This document shows positions 1 through 7,923 of a stretch of 12,872 nucleotides of DNA, piece by piece. Below the pieces are notes generated by a model. The model saw only the letters and a program-made list of their open reading frames with translations, was not told where the DNA came from and searched no databases. Origin of the DNA: Deltaproteobacteria bacterium. GTDB lineage: Bacteria; Desulfobacterota; Desulfofervidia; Desulfofervidales; DG-60. The position numbers and the translations under genes were made by a program. The DNA lies in contig JAGGTC010000092.1 of NCBI GenBank assembly GCA_021163945.1, positions 1 through 12,872 of the forward strand. The letters are read 5' to 3'. Every line of letters starts with the position of its first letter. Position 1 is the first letter of the stretch.

Positions 1-71
1 TTTTATATCCTTTTTGTCCATAAGATATTGTTAGATAGCTGTGTGTAAAATCAGTTGCTAATTATTCAAAA

Positions 72-1046
72 TTGGGTTATCAATACAAAACTGTGGAAGC
101 AAGATTTAAAAAAATTGACTATTTGGTAGGTTTCTTTATCATTGGGGCCCTTTTTATCCTCATTGTAGCCATTGTATGGGTGGGAAAGGGAAAGGAGTGG
201 TTTAAAGAGTACAATACTTATTACATATTTTTTGACCAGGGTTATAATCTGACAATTAATGCAGAGGTAAAGATGTTAAACACACGTGTAGGAAAGGTAA
301 AGGCCATTAAGATTACCCCTAAAAATAAAGTAAAAGTAGTAATCGCTGTTTTAAAGGAGTATGCAGACCGCATTAAAACTGACTCTATAGCCACAGTGGC
401 AAGCCCTACTATCATTGGTGGTGAATATATTGCTATTACTGCAGGCTCTCCAAAAAAACCCCCTATTCCTGATGGGGGCGTTATAAAATCCGTACCAAAA
501 AAGACACTCTCTGATTATGTAGAACAGTTTAAGTTGATGGAGAAGTTTAATACCATAAGCCTTGCCCTAGAGAGATTGGCAACCCTTATAAATAGGCTAC
601 AAGACCCAAATGGACCACTTTGGCAAACTCTAAACAATTTGCAAGGTATTACAGGTCAAATAAAGACAGGAAAAGGGGACCTAGGGAGGGTTATCTACAA
701 AGAGGAGGTAGTTGGAGACATAAAAGAGGCTGTATCAAAAATCAGGGAGGCAAGTAGAGAATTGCCCGCCATTACTCAAAGTCTTTCAAAGAACCTTACA
801 CATTTAGAGGCCATCTTAAATAATATAGAAAAAAGCACAGGTGAGCTCCCATCTATTATGAAGCATAGCAAAGTAGGCGCAGAACAGATACCAAAGATAG
901 TAGAGAAGATAAATAGACAATTAGAGGAGACCAAGGATATTATTTACTCTATTAAGGCCATTCCTATTATAAGGCATAACCTACCTGTCTCTGAAAAGGA
1001 GGGTATTATCTATCTACAAAAAAGGGCTAATATTAATGAAAAATAA
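72..1046 (+). CDS. mlaD: MCE/MlaD-family lipid-transport substrate-binding protein
   Basis: Family knowledge: MlaD-type proteins are anchored in the inner membrane by one N-terminal helix. They form the periplasmic lipid-binding ring of an ABC system that moves phospholipid between inner and outer membrane. Seen: a basic N-terminus, one membrane segment at about residues 17-38, then an MCE-like beta domain at about 46-125 that includes TRVGKVKAI and IIGGEYIAI. A long, mostly helical tail runs from about 145 to 324, as in other MCE proteins. The permease and ATPase partners (MlaE, MlaF) are not in the window and may lie upstream. The start is uncertain. The longest reading begins at a TTG at 72 with no Shine-Dalgarno sequence. 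A GTG at 93 is an alternative, and an in-frame stop at 36-38 rules out anything longer. The family call is firm; orthology to E. coli MlaD itself is inferred. Confidence 0.85.
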   Translation: MGYQYKTVEARFKKIDYLVGFFIIGALFILIVAIVWVGKGKEWFKEYNTYYIFFDQGYNLTINAEVKMLNTRVGKVKAIKITPKNKVKVVIAVLKEYADRIKTDSIATVASPTIIGGEYIAITAGSPKKPPIPDGGVIKSVPKKTLSDYVEQFKLMEKFNTISLALERLATLINRLQDPNGPLWQTLNNLQGITGQIKTGKGDLGRVIYKEEVVGDIKEAVSKIREASRELPAITQSLSKNLTHLEAILNNIEKSTGELPSIMKHSKVGAEQIPKIVEKINRQLEETKDIIYSIKAIPIIRHNLPVSEKEGIIYLQKRANINEK

Positions 1047-1911
1047 AGATTTTTTAAACTTTTTACTCCTTACCTCTTGCCTTTTGCTTTTAATAGGTTG
1101 TGGCCATCCATTATCAAAAACAGAGATCAAACTTGCCTCTATAAAGGCATATGAAATTGAGGGACAAGAGGCCTTTGTGGCCAATAATATTCCAGTGGCA
1201 AACAGCCGCTTTAAGACAGCTCTTAGGCTATATGCCTCCATTGATTGTTTAGAGGGTGTTATCCGTAGTTACAACAACCTGGCCGCCGTGGCCCTGAGTA
1301 AGGCCGATTATATCAATGCAAGAAAGTATCTCTATCAAGCACAAAAGATAGAAGAGAATTTTTATTACCCTCAAGGGGTAGCCATTACACTAAATCTCTT
1401 GGCAAGCTGCCTCTTAGAACAAGGTATTTTGGATAAGGCAATAGACCTTGAGCTAAAGGCCATAAAAATATCTAAAAAACATAATCTAAATGGGCCTTTG
1501 GCAGCAGCCTATAATAATTTAGGTGAAATCTATTTAAAAAAGGATAAGGTAGCTGAGGCGGAGAAATCTTTTAAAAAGGCTGCATCTATAAACAAAAAGA
1601 AAAAATATTGGTCAAACCTGGCCATTAATTATTATAATCTGGGTCTAATTTATCTAAAGAAAAGGGATTTAGAGCAAGCCAAACTATTTTTAAAGAAGGC
1701 CTTAGAATATGATCAAAAGGCACTATGTCCAAAGGGCATTGGGGCAGATCTAGAGATGCTTGCCAAGGTGGCTATGAAAGAAGGTCACTTAAATAATGCA
1801 ATATTTTATCTAAGGCGTGCATTGGGGGTCTATAAAGGTATCGGTGATAAAGAAAAGATAATTAAAATAGAAGAAAGACTGAAAGAGATTACTAGTTATA
1901 AGGAGAATTAA
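1036..1911 (+). CDS. TPR-repeat lipoprotein of unknown function
   Basis: The protein opens with a lipoprotein signal: a basic start, a leucine-rich stretch and the lipobox L-I-G-C with the lipidated cysteine at residue 22. It should therefore be membrane-anchored and face the periplasm. The rest is a run of about five tetratricopeptide repeats, with cores such as YNNLAAVAL, LNLLASCLLEQG, YNNLGEIYLKK, YYNLGLIYLKK and LEMLAKVAMKEG. TPR solenoids bind other proteins, so a scaffold or adaptor role is likely; no catalytic motif is visible. The ATG lies inside the 3' end of the MlaD-like gene (11-nt overlap) and is preceded by AAAGGG, which suggests translational coupling. The position after an MCE gene, where auxiliary lipoproteins of lipid-transport systems often sit, hints at a shared job; that is inference. 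It is not PilF or BamD by length or repeat layout. Confidence 0.85.
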   Translation: MKNKDFLNFLLLTSCLLLLIGCGHPLSKTEIKLASIKAYEIEGQEAFVANNIPVANSRFKTALRLYASIDCLEGVIRSYNNLAAVALSKADYINARKYLYQAQKIEENFYYPQGVAITLNLLASCLLEQGILDKAIDLELKAIKISKKHNLNGPLAAAYNNLGEIYLKKDKVAEAEKSFKKAASINKKKKYWSNLAINYYNLGLIYLKKRDLEQAKLFLKKALEYDQKALCPKGIGADLEMLAKVAMKEGHLNNAIFYLRRALGVYKGIGDKEKIIKIEERLKEITSYKEN

Positions 1912-1912
1912 A

Positions 1913-2806
1913 ATGGCGTTTAAATCAGGCTTTGTGTCTATTATTGGTGCACCAAATGTGGGAAAGTCCACATTGCTTAATGCACTGCTTCAACAAAAAA
2001 TAGCCATTACCTCAACAAAGCCACAGACCACTAGACACAAAATTAAGGGTATCTTAAATCTGCCTGAGATGCAACTAATCTTTATTGACACACCTGGAAT
2101 CCATGAGGCAAGTATAGAATACAACAAATATTTAGTTAAACTTGCTGTAGAGACACTACAGGAAGTAGATGTGATCCTATTTATGATTGAGCCATTTCCC
2201 TGGGGTTTAAGCGAGGGGAAAAAGATTATCTCTACTTATTTAAGCCAGGTAAAGGTGCCTTGTATTTTACTTATAAATAAGGTAGATAAGATCGCCAAAC
2301 CGCAGCTTTTACCTATTATTGAAGAATTTAATAAGCTTTATCCATTTAAGGCAACACTTCCTATCTCTGCAAAAAAACAGGCAGGTCTAGAGGATGTCTT
2401 AAAAGAGATTGCTGCCTATCTACCAGAGGGGCCAAGGTATTACCCAGAGGGCCTTATTACAGATATTACAGAGAGGCAACTGATTGCAGAGATTATAAGA
2501 GAAAAGGCCATTGAGTACACAAAGGAGGAGGTTCCCTATAGCATTGCTACTGTGGTGGAGGAGTATAGGGAGATACCAGAAAAAAAGATGGTCTATATTG
2601 GTGCTGTAATCTATGTAGAAAAGGACTCCCAAAAGGGCATTATCATTGGTAAAAAGGGGAAAATGATAAAAGATATTGGACAGATGTCCAGGAAAGAGAT
2701 AGAGAATCTCTTGGGCTGTAAAGTATATTTAGAATTATTTGTTCGCGTCAAGCCCCATTGGCGTCGCGACCCACGGACTTGGGCAGAATTGGGGCTAAAG
2801 CAGTAG
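1913..2806 (+). CDS. era: GTPase Era, 30S ribosomal subunit maturation factor
   Basis: Era is an essential GTPase that binds the 3' end of 16S rRNA through a KH domain and checks 30S assembly. All landmarks are visible. The G1 loop is GAPNVGKST (residues 12-20), and switch I contains KPQTTRH near residues 36-42. G3 is DTPG (59-62), G4 is NKVD (122-125) and G5 is SAK (152-154). The linker has the Era-type YYPEGLITD, followed by a C-terminal KH domain with the GKKG loop at 246-249. The 297-residue length is normal. The ATG has a good Shine-Dalgarno sequence, AAGGAG at 1900-1905, and begins one nucleotide after the TPR gene stops, so the two are co-transcribed. One oddity is that the last four arginine codons are CGN, whereas the six before them are all AGA or AGG (see findings). 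Confidence 0.98.
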   Translation: MAFKSGFVSIIGAPNVGKSTLLNALLQQKIAITSTKPQTTRHKIKGILNLPEMQLIFIDTPGIHEASIEYNKYLVKLAVETLQEVDVILFMIEPFPWGLSEGKKIISTYLSQVKVPCILLINKVDKIAKPQLLPIIEEFNKLYPFKATLPISAKKQAGLEDVLKEIAAYLPEGPRYYPEGLITDITERQLIAEIIREKAIEYTKEEVPYSIATVVEEYREIPEKKMVYIGAVIYVEKDSQKGIIIGKKGKMIKDIGQMSRKEIENLLGCKVYLELFVRVKPHWRRDPRTWAELGLKQ

Positions 2807-2818
2807 CTAAATTTATAC

Positions 2819-2847
2819 TTGCCTATTCCTTAAAATTACATTATATT
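2819..2847 (+). promoter_or_regulatory. Candidate sigma-70 promoter for the small membrane gene
   Basis: A TTGCCT hexamer (2819-2824) is followed after exactly 17 nt by TATATT (2842-2847), matching 4/6 and 5/6 of the sigma-70 consensus. It lies 12 nt after the era stop. Transcription would start near 2854, leaving about 28 nt of leader before the ATG at 2882. That would also exclude the earlier TTG (2846) and probably the ATG (2855) as translation starts. This is predicted from sequence only. Confidence 0.5.
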
Positions 2848-2881
2848 GATTTTAATGAGTAAAATCTTATGGGGGATAGAG

Positions 2882-3055
2882 ATGCCTATACCACGTATTT
2901 TAGGGATCCTTATTGTGTTTGGAATTGTATTTATGGTAATGGGGGGTATTTGCTGGCACTTTACAGAGTCATGGAAGGCCGTTTTTATCGGGGATATGGC
3001 CGTAGCACTTTTGATCATCCCCCCTGTGATATTCCAAGCAAAAAAGGCAAAATAA
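2882..3055 (+). CDS. Small membrane protein with two transmembrane helices, 57 residues, unknown
   Basis: I do not recognise this protein. It has two clear hydrophobic helices, at about residues 6-24 (rich in Ile, Val, Met, Gly) and 33-51. They are joined by a short polar loop containing WHFTESW, and the tail is lysine-rich (KKAK). The likely topology is a hairpin with both ends in the cytoplasm. I chose the ATG at 2882 because a G-rich Shine-Dalgarno-like GGGGGAT sits 6 nt upstream. The next gene has the same GGGGGAT before its GTG, and the predicted promoter fires downstream of the earlier possible starts. Overlapping reading frames cover the same DNA, but their products are polar and lack protein-like patterning, whereas this frame gives textbook membrane helices. 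The gene stands 84 nt before the M16 peptidase gene and could share its transcript. Confidence 0.6.
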   Translation: MPIPRILGILIVFGIVFMVMGGICWHFTESWKAVFIGDMAVALLIIPPVIFQAKKAK

Positions 3056-3139
3056 GAGTTTATCTCATTAGGCATAGTTCAAGATTATTTTTTTATCTTT
3101 AGTATTCTGTCTAAAAGTCTTCAGGTTTGGGGGATTAAA

Positions 3140-5725
3140 GTGCCCAAATGGTGTTTGTACCCTTTAATATTTATATGGGGGATATTTATTATGGCTATAG
3201 ACCTTTCAGCAAAAAGCGATATTGAGACATATACATTGAAAAATGGAATGCAAGTGGTTTACCAAACAGACTATAGCCTACCTGTAGTGGCTATCCAGAT
3301 TTGGGTAAAGGCAGGAAGTGCCTATGAGACGGATAAGCAAGCAGGCATTAGCCACCTTATAGAACATATGCTCTTTAAGGGGACCCCTACAAAAGGGCCC
3401 GGTGTGATTGCCAAAATCATAGAGGGCTGTGGTGGCTCCATTAATGCATACACTAGTTTTGATTACACAGTTTATCATGTAGTAGTACCCAGCAGGGAGT
3501 GGCGTACTGGCCTAGAGGTATTGGCAGACGCCGTCCAACACAGCCTCTTTGATGAGACTGAACTAATGCGTGAGAAAAAGGTAGTATTAGAAGAGATTAG
3601 AAAAGATATGGATCTACCTACACATATACTGGCAGATGCCATCTTTTCTACAGCATACAAACTCTACCCATATAGACGTCCTATCATTGGCTATGAAGAT
3701 ACAGTGAAGAGATTAGACCGTGATGATCTATTGAATTATTTTAAGATGTGGTATCAGCCAAAAAACATGGTGTTAGTAGCTGTAGGGAACTTTGAAGAAG
3801 AGTCATTTAAAGATGCAGTAAAACACTACTTTAATAAAGAAGGCGGAAAACTGCCAAGGCCTTTATGTATAAAAGAGCCAGGTCAAGATGAGTTGAGATT
3901 AAGACAAATTAAAAAAAATATAAATGAGACCTATCTTGCAATGGCATTTCATATCCCAGGGATGGGAGAAAGGGATGCCTATACAATGGATGTTTTATCA
4001 GAAATTTTAGGGGCAAAGGAGAGCTCCCGTTTAAATGAGGTATTGAGGCTAAAAAAGGCATTAGTACATTCTATCTCTACTCATTCATTTACCCCAAAAG
4101 GGCCTGGTCTCTTCCTTATTCAGGCAACCCTTGATTGTAAAAAGGTAAAGGAGGCCTTAAGGGAGATATTTATCCAGATAGATGAATTGAGGCGAAGGGA
4201 TGTAAGCAAAGAGGAGATTGATAGGGCAAAGCGCTCAATCTCTGCAGATTTTATATATGACCAAGAGACTGCCCAGGGTTGGGCAAGGACACTAGGATAT
4301 TTTCAAGTGATAATGGGAGATGCCAAGAAAAGTGGTGAGTATTTAAGACATATCCAAGAGGTCACAGCAACTGATATAAGGCGTGCCGCTAGGGAATATT
4401 TCTCTTTGAATAATCTTTCAATTGTATTGCTTGTCCCAGAAGATGAGGATTTTGCCTTAAAAGAGTCAGAGATAAAAGAAATTTGGCCAAGGCAAAATCA
4501 GGTTGAAAAATTTGTATTTGACAATGGTCTGACCCTCCTTTTAAAGGAAAATCATCGTTTGCCCATATTTTCAGTAGCAGCAGTATTTTTAGGGGGCCTA
4601 AGGGCCGAGGGCGAAGATACAAACGGCATCTCAAACTTTATTGCAAAGATGCTTACAAGGGGGACAAGTAAACACTCTGCCATAGAAATTGCTAGGATCA
4701 TTGATAATATGGCTGGAGAATTAGAGGGGTTTTCTGGCTGGAATACATTTGGCATAACAGGGCACTTCTTAAGCCAATTTTTTGAGGATGCAATGACCTT
4801 GGTAGCTGAGGTTATAAGAAGGCCTACCTTTCCAAAAGAGGAAATAGAAAAGGTAAGGACATTGATCTTGTCAGATATAAAAAAACAGAGGGATTACCTC
4901 CCTGCTGTGGCCTTAAACCTATTTTACAAAGGTCTATATGAAAACCACCCTTATGGTATGAATCCATTGGGGACAGAGGAGAGTATAAAAAGATTAGAAA
5001 GGAAGGATCTGTTAAATTATTATTATCATCATATCGTTCCAGAAAACATGGTACTTTCTATAGTAGGGGATGTAAATAAAAGAGATGTAATTGAGATAGT
5101 AAAAAGACTTTTTTCTGATTGGCAAAAGAGGCCATATCAGCCTCTAATGCCTCCAAGGCCAAAGATTATAAACAGACCTAAGATTGTAAAGCAAAAGATA
5201 GAAAAGGCACAAGTACACTTTGTCTTAGGCAATCTTGGCACTACCATTTATAAAGAGGACAGATTCCCTTTAGCAATAATAGATGCCTTGCTCTCTGGGC
5301 AGGGTGGGAGGTTGTTTATCCCTCTTCGTGATGTGCAAGGGCTGGCCTATAGTGTTTCCTTTTTACAGAGGGAGGGTATAGAAGAAGGGAACTGGTGTGT
5401 GTATATGGCCACAAGCCCAGAAAATCTAAAAAGGGCCATAGATGGTGTAATCAAGGTACTTGATAAGTTGAAACAGGGGATTACAGATGATGAGCTTGAG
5501 AGTGCAAAACGTTACATCATAGGAAATTTTCTTATTAATTTACAGACAAATGGCCAGCAGTCTCTATCTATGGCACTAAATGAGAGATATGGCCTGGGTT
5601 ATGATTATGATGAGGAATATATAAAAAATATTGAGAAGGTGACAAAAGAAGAGGTAATAAAAACTGCCAAAAAATATTTAACCACAAATGGCTATGTATT
5701 GAGTATTGTTGGCCCAATTGATTAA
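3140..5725 (+). CDS. Exported M16-family zinc metallopeptidase with two modules, one active and one inactive
   Basis: This resembles bacterial processing-peptidase/insulinase (M16) proteins of the fused double-module type. The N-terminus (hydrophobic residues 5-20, possible cleavage near 24) looks like a signal peptide, so it should act in the periplasm. Module one carries the inverted zinc motif H72-L-I-E75-H76, with the third ligand expected at E152 in VVLEEI, 76 residues after H76 as in processing peptidases. Module two begins near residue 455. The matching site reads N499-F-I-A502-K503, so all three metal and catalytic residues are lost. It keeps the substrate-binding arginine and tyrosine of the C-terminal half in LRDVQGLAYS (R730, Y737). 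One catalytic and one structural module is the usual arrangement. The GTG start is supported by GGGGGAT just upstream and by the signal peptide. The natural substrate is unknown. The gene runs head-on into the dGTPase gene. Confidence 0.93.
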   Translation: MPKWCLYPLIFIWGIFIMAIDLSAKSDIETYTLKNGMQVVYQTDYSLPVVAIQIWVKAGSAYETDKQAGISHLIEHMLFKGTPTKGPGVIAKIIEGCGGSINAYTSFDYTVYHVVVPSREWRTGLEVLADAVQHSLFDETELMREKKVVLEEIRKDMDLPTHILADAIFSTAYKLYPYRRPIIGYEDTVKRLDRDDLLNYFKMWYQPKNMVLVAVGNFEEESFKDAVKHYFNKEGGKLPRPLCIKEPGQDELRLRQIKKNINETYLAMAFHIPGMGERDAYTMDVLSEILGAKESSRLNEVLRLKKALVHSISTHSFTPKGPGLFLIQATLDCKKVKEALREIFIQIDELRRRDVSKEEIDRAKRSISADFIYDQETAQGWARTLGYFQVIMGDAKKSGEYLRHIQEVTATDIRRAAREYFSLNNLSIVLLVPEDEDFALKESEIKEIWPRQNQVEKFVFDNGLTLLLKENHRLPIFSVAAVFLGGLRAEGEDTNGISNFIAKMLTRGTSKHSAIEIARIIDNMAGELEGFSGWNTFGITGHFLSQFFEDAMTLVAEVIRRPTFPKEEIEKVRTLILSDIKKQRDYLPAVALNLFYKGLYENHPYGMNPLGTEESIKRLERKDLLNYYYHHIVPENMVLSIVGDVNKRDVIEIVKRLFSDWQKRPYQPLMPPRPKIINRPKIVKQKIEKAQVHFVLGNLGTTIYKEDRFPLAIIDALLSGQGGRLFIPLRDVQGLAYSVSFLQREGIEEGNWCVYMATSPENLKRAIDGVIKVLDKLKQGITDDELESAKRYIIGNFLINLQTNGQQSLSMALNERYGLGYDYDEEYIKNIEKVTKEEVIKTAKKYLTTNGYVLSIVGPID

Positions 5726-5730
5726 ATCAA
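5718..5730. other. Small palindrome spanning two convergent stop codons
   Basis: Arms TTGATT (5718-5723) and AATCAA (5725-5730) flank a single central base and include the stop codons of the M16 gene (plus) and the dGTPase gene (minus). The arms are purely A+T-rich apart from one G/C pair, with no T-tract after them, so this is at best a very weak bidirectional termination signal and may be chance. Confidence 0.3.
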
Positions 5731-6767
5731 AGGACCATCCAGGGCTTTGGTAAGAAGAGGTGTTTGTATAAATTGAGGATATATCTATCTGTCATACCCG
5801 CGATAAAATCACAGACAATACGCTCTTTAGGGTCATTTCCTAAAGGTTTCCCTATCTCATTTACAAAAAGTGCCTTATCATCTAAGAATCTAAAATAGAG
5901 GTCTTTAATCACCCTTTTGGCCTTTGCAAAGTCTTTTAAAACCTGAGGACTATAATATACACGTTCAAATAGAAATTCCCTCAGCTCAATCATGGCACCC
6001 AATACCTCTTCATCTATGGAAAGCCTCATATTATTTTCAAGGGTTTTTTTAATTGTGCTAGAGACCATGGTATTGATGCGCCTTGAATGGCTATTTCCTA
6101 AAATCTTTTGGCATCTTTTGGGGATTTCCTCTTCCCTGATTATCCCTCCCCGAATGGCATCCTCTACATCATGGCTGATATAGGCAATGATATCGGCAAC
6201 CCTTACTACTTGCCCTTCTAAGGTAATTGCTGTATGTTCTGGTTTAGTAGGGATAATTTCCCCACGTCCCTTGGAGTGTTTCAATATCCCATCCCTTACC
6301 TCATGGGTAAGGTTTAGCCCCCTTCCCCCTCTTTCTAAATAGTCTACAATCCTAAGGCTTTGCTCATTGTGGGAAAAACCACCAGGTACAATCTCATTTA
6401 ATACCTCTTCCCCGGCATGGCCAAAGGGTGTATGGCCTAGGTCGTGTCCTAAGGCAATGGCCTCTGTAAGGTCTTCATTTAGTGCCAGGGCACGAGAGAT
6501 GGTCCTTGCAATTTGGGCTACTTCTAATGTATGGGTAAGCCTTGTCCGATAGTGGTCCCCTGTAGGGGAGAGAAACACCTGGGTTTTGTGTTTTAAACGA
6601 CGAAATGCCTTAGAATGCAAAATGCGATCACGGTCTCTCTGAAATGCCAAACGTAAAGGACACTCTGGTTCAGGGAACAGCCTTCCCTTTGTCTTTGAGC
6701 TCAAAGTAGCATAGGGAGAGAGTATCTTTTTCTCTTTTTCTTCCAAGATTTGGCGTATACAGGGCAT
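5727..6767 (-). CDS. dgt: HD-domain dGTP triphosphohydrolase-like protein
   Basis: Members of this family cleave dNTPs, typically dGTP, to the nucleoside and triphosphate and so trim the dNTP pool. The N-terminal signature FQRDRDRILHS...AFRRLKHKTQVF (residues 42-65) and RTRLTHTLEVAQIAR (74-88) are characteristic. The HD-domain metal ligands are visible as H79, H108-D109 (in ALGHDLGHTPFGH) and D192 (in RVADIIAY). At 346 residues it matches the shorter dGTPase-like type rather than the ~500-residue E. coli Dgt. The ATG follows the response-regulator stop by 2 nt with only a weak purine-rich ribosome site, so coupled translation is likely. Its stop codon is one base from that of the convergent M16 gene, leaving no room for an independent terminator. 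The family call is certain; the preferred nucleotide is not known. Confidence 0.95.
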   Translation of the reverse strand: MPCIRQILEEKEKKILSPYATLSSKTKGRLFPEPECPLRLAFQRDRDRILHSKAFRRLKHKTQVFLSPTGDHYRTRLTHTLEVAQIARTISRALALNEDLTEAIALGHDLGHTPFGHAGEEVLNEIVPGGFSHNEQSLRIVDYLERGGRGLNLTHEVRDGILKHSKGRGEIIPTKPEHTAITLEGQVVRVADIIAYISHDVEDAIRGGIIREEEIPKRCQKILGNSHSRRINTMVSSTIKKTLENNMRLSIDEEVLGAMIELREFLFERVYYSPQVLKDFAKAKRVIKDLYFRFLDDKALFVNEIGKPLGNDPKERIVCDFIAGMTDRYILNLYKHLFLPKPWMVL

Positions 6768-6769
6768 TT

Positions 6770-7138
6770 CTACTTCATAGGGACACTTGTCTCCAAGGCC
6801 CTTTTTATCCTTTTTTTGAGCTCTGTAAGGTCAAAGGATTTTACTACATAGAAATCAGCAGCCATGGACTTCATATCATTCTTATAAATTTCATAAGCTG
6901 TAGAGAGGATAACGGGCATGTTATAATATTTGTTTCTTATTATCTGAAGGATATCCAAACCATTACAATCTGACATCTTTATATCCAATATTATCAAATC
7001 TGGCCTTTCTTTCTCAATAAGCTCTAAGATATTCCTTCCTGTAGCAGAGGTTGAGACCTGATAACCTTCTCTTAACAGTTCTTCTTTATAGAGTGTCCTT
7101 ATGTGTTCCTCATCATCAACTATTAATATCTTAGCCAT
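6770..7138 (-). CDS. Single-domain response regulator (receiver domain only)
   Basis: This is a CheY/Spo0F-like receiver of 122 residues without an output domain. The acidic pocket is D8-D9 (ILIVDDEEH), the phosphorylation site is D52 (LIILDIKM), the switch threonine is T80 (ILSTAYE) and the conserved lysine is K100 (VVKSFDLTELK). The usual Lys-Pro is Lys-Ser here, a variant seen in a subset of stand-alone receivers. I chose the internal ATG at 7138, because AAGGGG precedes it and MAKILIVDD is the normal start of the fold. The longer reading from 7177 adds 13 residues that are not receiver-like. No histidine kinase is in the window, so its input and target are unknown. It lies between trmJ (52 nt upstream) and dgt (2 nt downstream), and probably shares their transcript. 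A phosphorelay role is possible but unproven. Confidence 0.92.
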   Translation of the reverse strand: MAKILIVDDEEHIRTLYKEELLREGYQVSTSATGRNILELIEKERPDLIILDIKMSDCNGLDILQIIRNKYYNMPVILSTAYEIYKNDMKSMAADFYVVKSFDLTELKKRIKRALETSVPMK

Positions 7139-7190
7139 TTTTGACCCCTTAACAATATTACCACATTTCCCCATCAAGGAAAATAAGTAG

Positions 7191-7919
7191 TTAAAAATCT
7201 GTCTTTGAAGTGTACCAATCTATTTGCCGACAAATGCCTCTTATTACTTGAATGTCCTTTTCCTCTAAGGGGATCTTACTAAATAGCCTTCTTATCACAA
7301 GCAGTGTGTGTTCTTCCTGCCCCTTTTGGACAAAACCTATTTTATCTAGGACCTCCATCAAGTGTTTATACATGGCACTAAGCTGTGCCCCTGTTGCAAG
7401 CCTTGGAAACTTTTGCGATATACCACATTTTGTTTGTAAAAACAGTTCATAAAGGACAATTCCCACTGCCTGGGCAAGGTTTAGAGATGGATAAGATGCA
7501 TCTGTAGGGATTGTAACTGAGATGTGCCCTAAGGCCAATTCCTCATTCTTTAATCCACTTCTTTCTGGTCCAAAGACCAAAGCAATACGATTTTCCTGTG
7601 ACATAGCTGAGAGAAAAGGCGCTATTTCCCTAGGTGTCAAAAGGGGTATTTTATAACGTCTACGGGCCGTTGTAGTAACTACATATTGGCAATTGCTCAA
7701 TGCATCTTCCAGAGAACTAAATAATTTTGCCCTATAAAGGATATCCTCAGCCTTAGAGGCCCTAGAGATGGCCTCTTTAGTAAGAAATGGGCAAGGCCTT
7801 ATTAGGCATAGAGAATTAACGCCAAAGTTTTTTAGCACCCTTGCCACTGCCCCAACATTACCAGGTATTTGAGGTTCTACTAAAATTATCTCTAAAGAGG
7901 ATAGATTGAAAGTATACAT
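7191..7919 (-). CDS. trmJ: tRNA (cytidine/uridine-2'-O-)-methyltransferase TrmJ-type, SPOUT fold
   Basis: TrmJ uses S-adenosylmethionine to methylate the 2'-hydroxyl of tRNA position 32 in the anticodon loop. Seen: the start LEIILVEPQIPGNVGAVAR with the family's N21 and following glycine, and a central VVTTTARRR. The SPOUT knot motifs are ALVFGPERSGLKNEEL and IPTDASYPSLNLAQAV, the latter diagnostic of the TrmJ group. The helical tail includes KDIQVIRGICRQIDW. From the ATG at 7919 the protein is 242 residues, close to E. coli TrmJ. An open frame continues back to an ATG at 8030, but that part overlaps the upstream small gene and is basic and unlike the family. The chosen ATG lies 4 nt after the small gene's stop and has only a weak ribosome site, so it probably relies on coupling. 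Close TrmH-superfamily relatives are the main alternative. Confidence 0.93.
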   Translation of the reverse strand: MYTFNLSSLEIILVEPQIPGNVGAVARVLKNFGVNSLCLIRPCPFLTKEAISRASKAEDILYRAKLFSSLEDALSNCQYVVTTTARRRYKIPLLTPREIAPFLSAMSQENRIALVFGPERSGLKNEELALGHISVTIPTDASYPSLNLAQAVGIVLYELFLQTKCGISQKFPRLATGAQLSAMYKHLMEVLDKIGFVQKGQEEHTLLVIRRLFSKIPLEEKDIQVIRGICRQIDWYTSKTDF

Positions 7920-7923
7920 TGAG

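Noticed and set aside
2869..3102. Alternative frame giving a 77-residue protein over the small membrane gene.
   Set aside because: It lacks hydrophobic patterning or any motif, is rich in Tyr, Arg and Cys in an irregular way, and has no ribosome site at its start.
4625..4660. A second catalytic zinc site in the M16 protein.
   Set aside because: The matching positions are N499, A502 and K503, so no metal site can form. This is the usual inactive second module.
7139..7177. Upstream start of the response regulator at 7177.
   Set aside because: The extra 13 residues are not part of the receiver fold, and AAGGGG marks the ATG at 7138.
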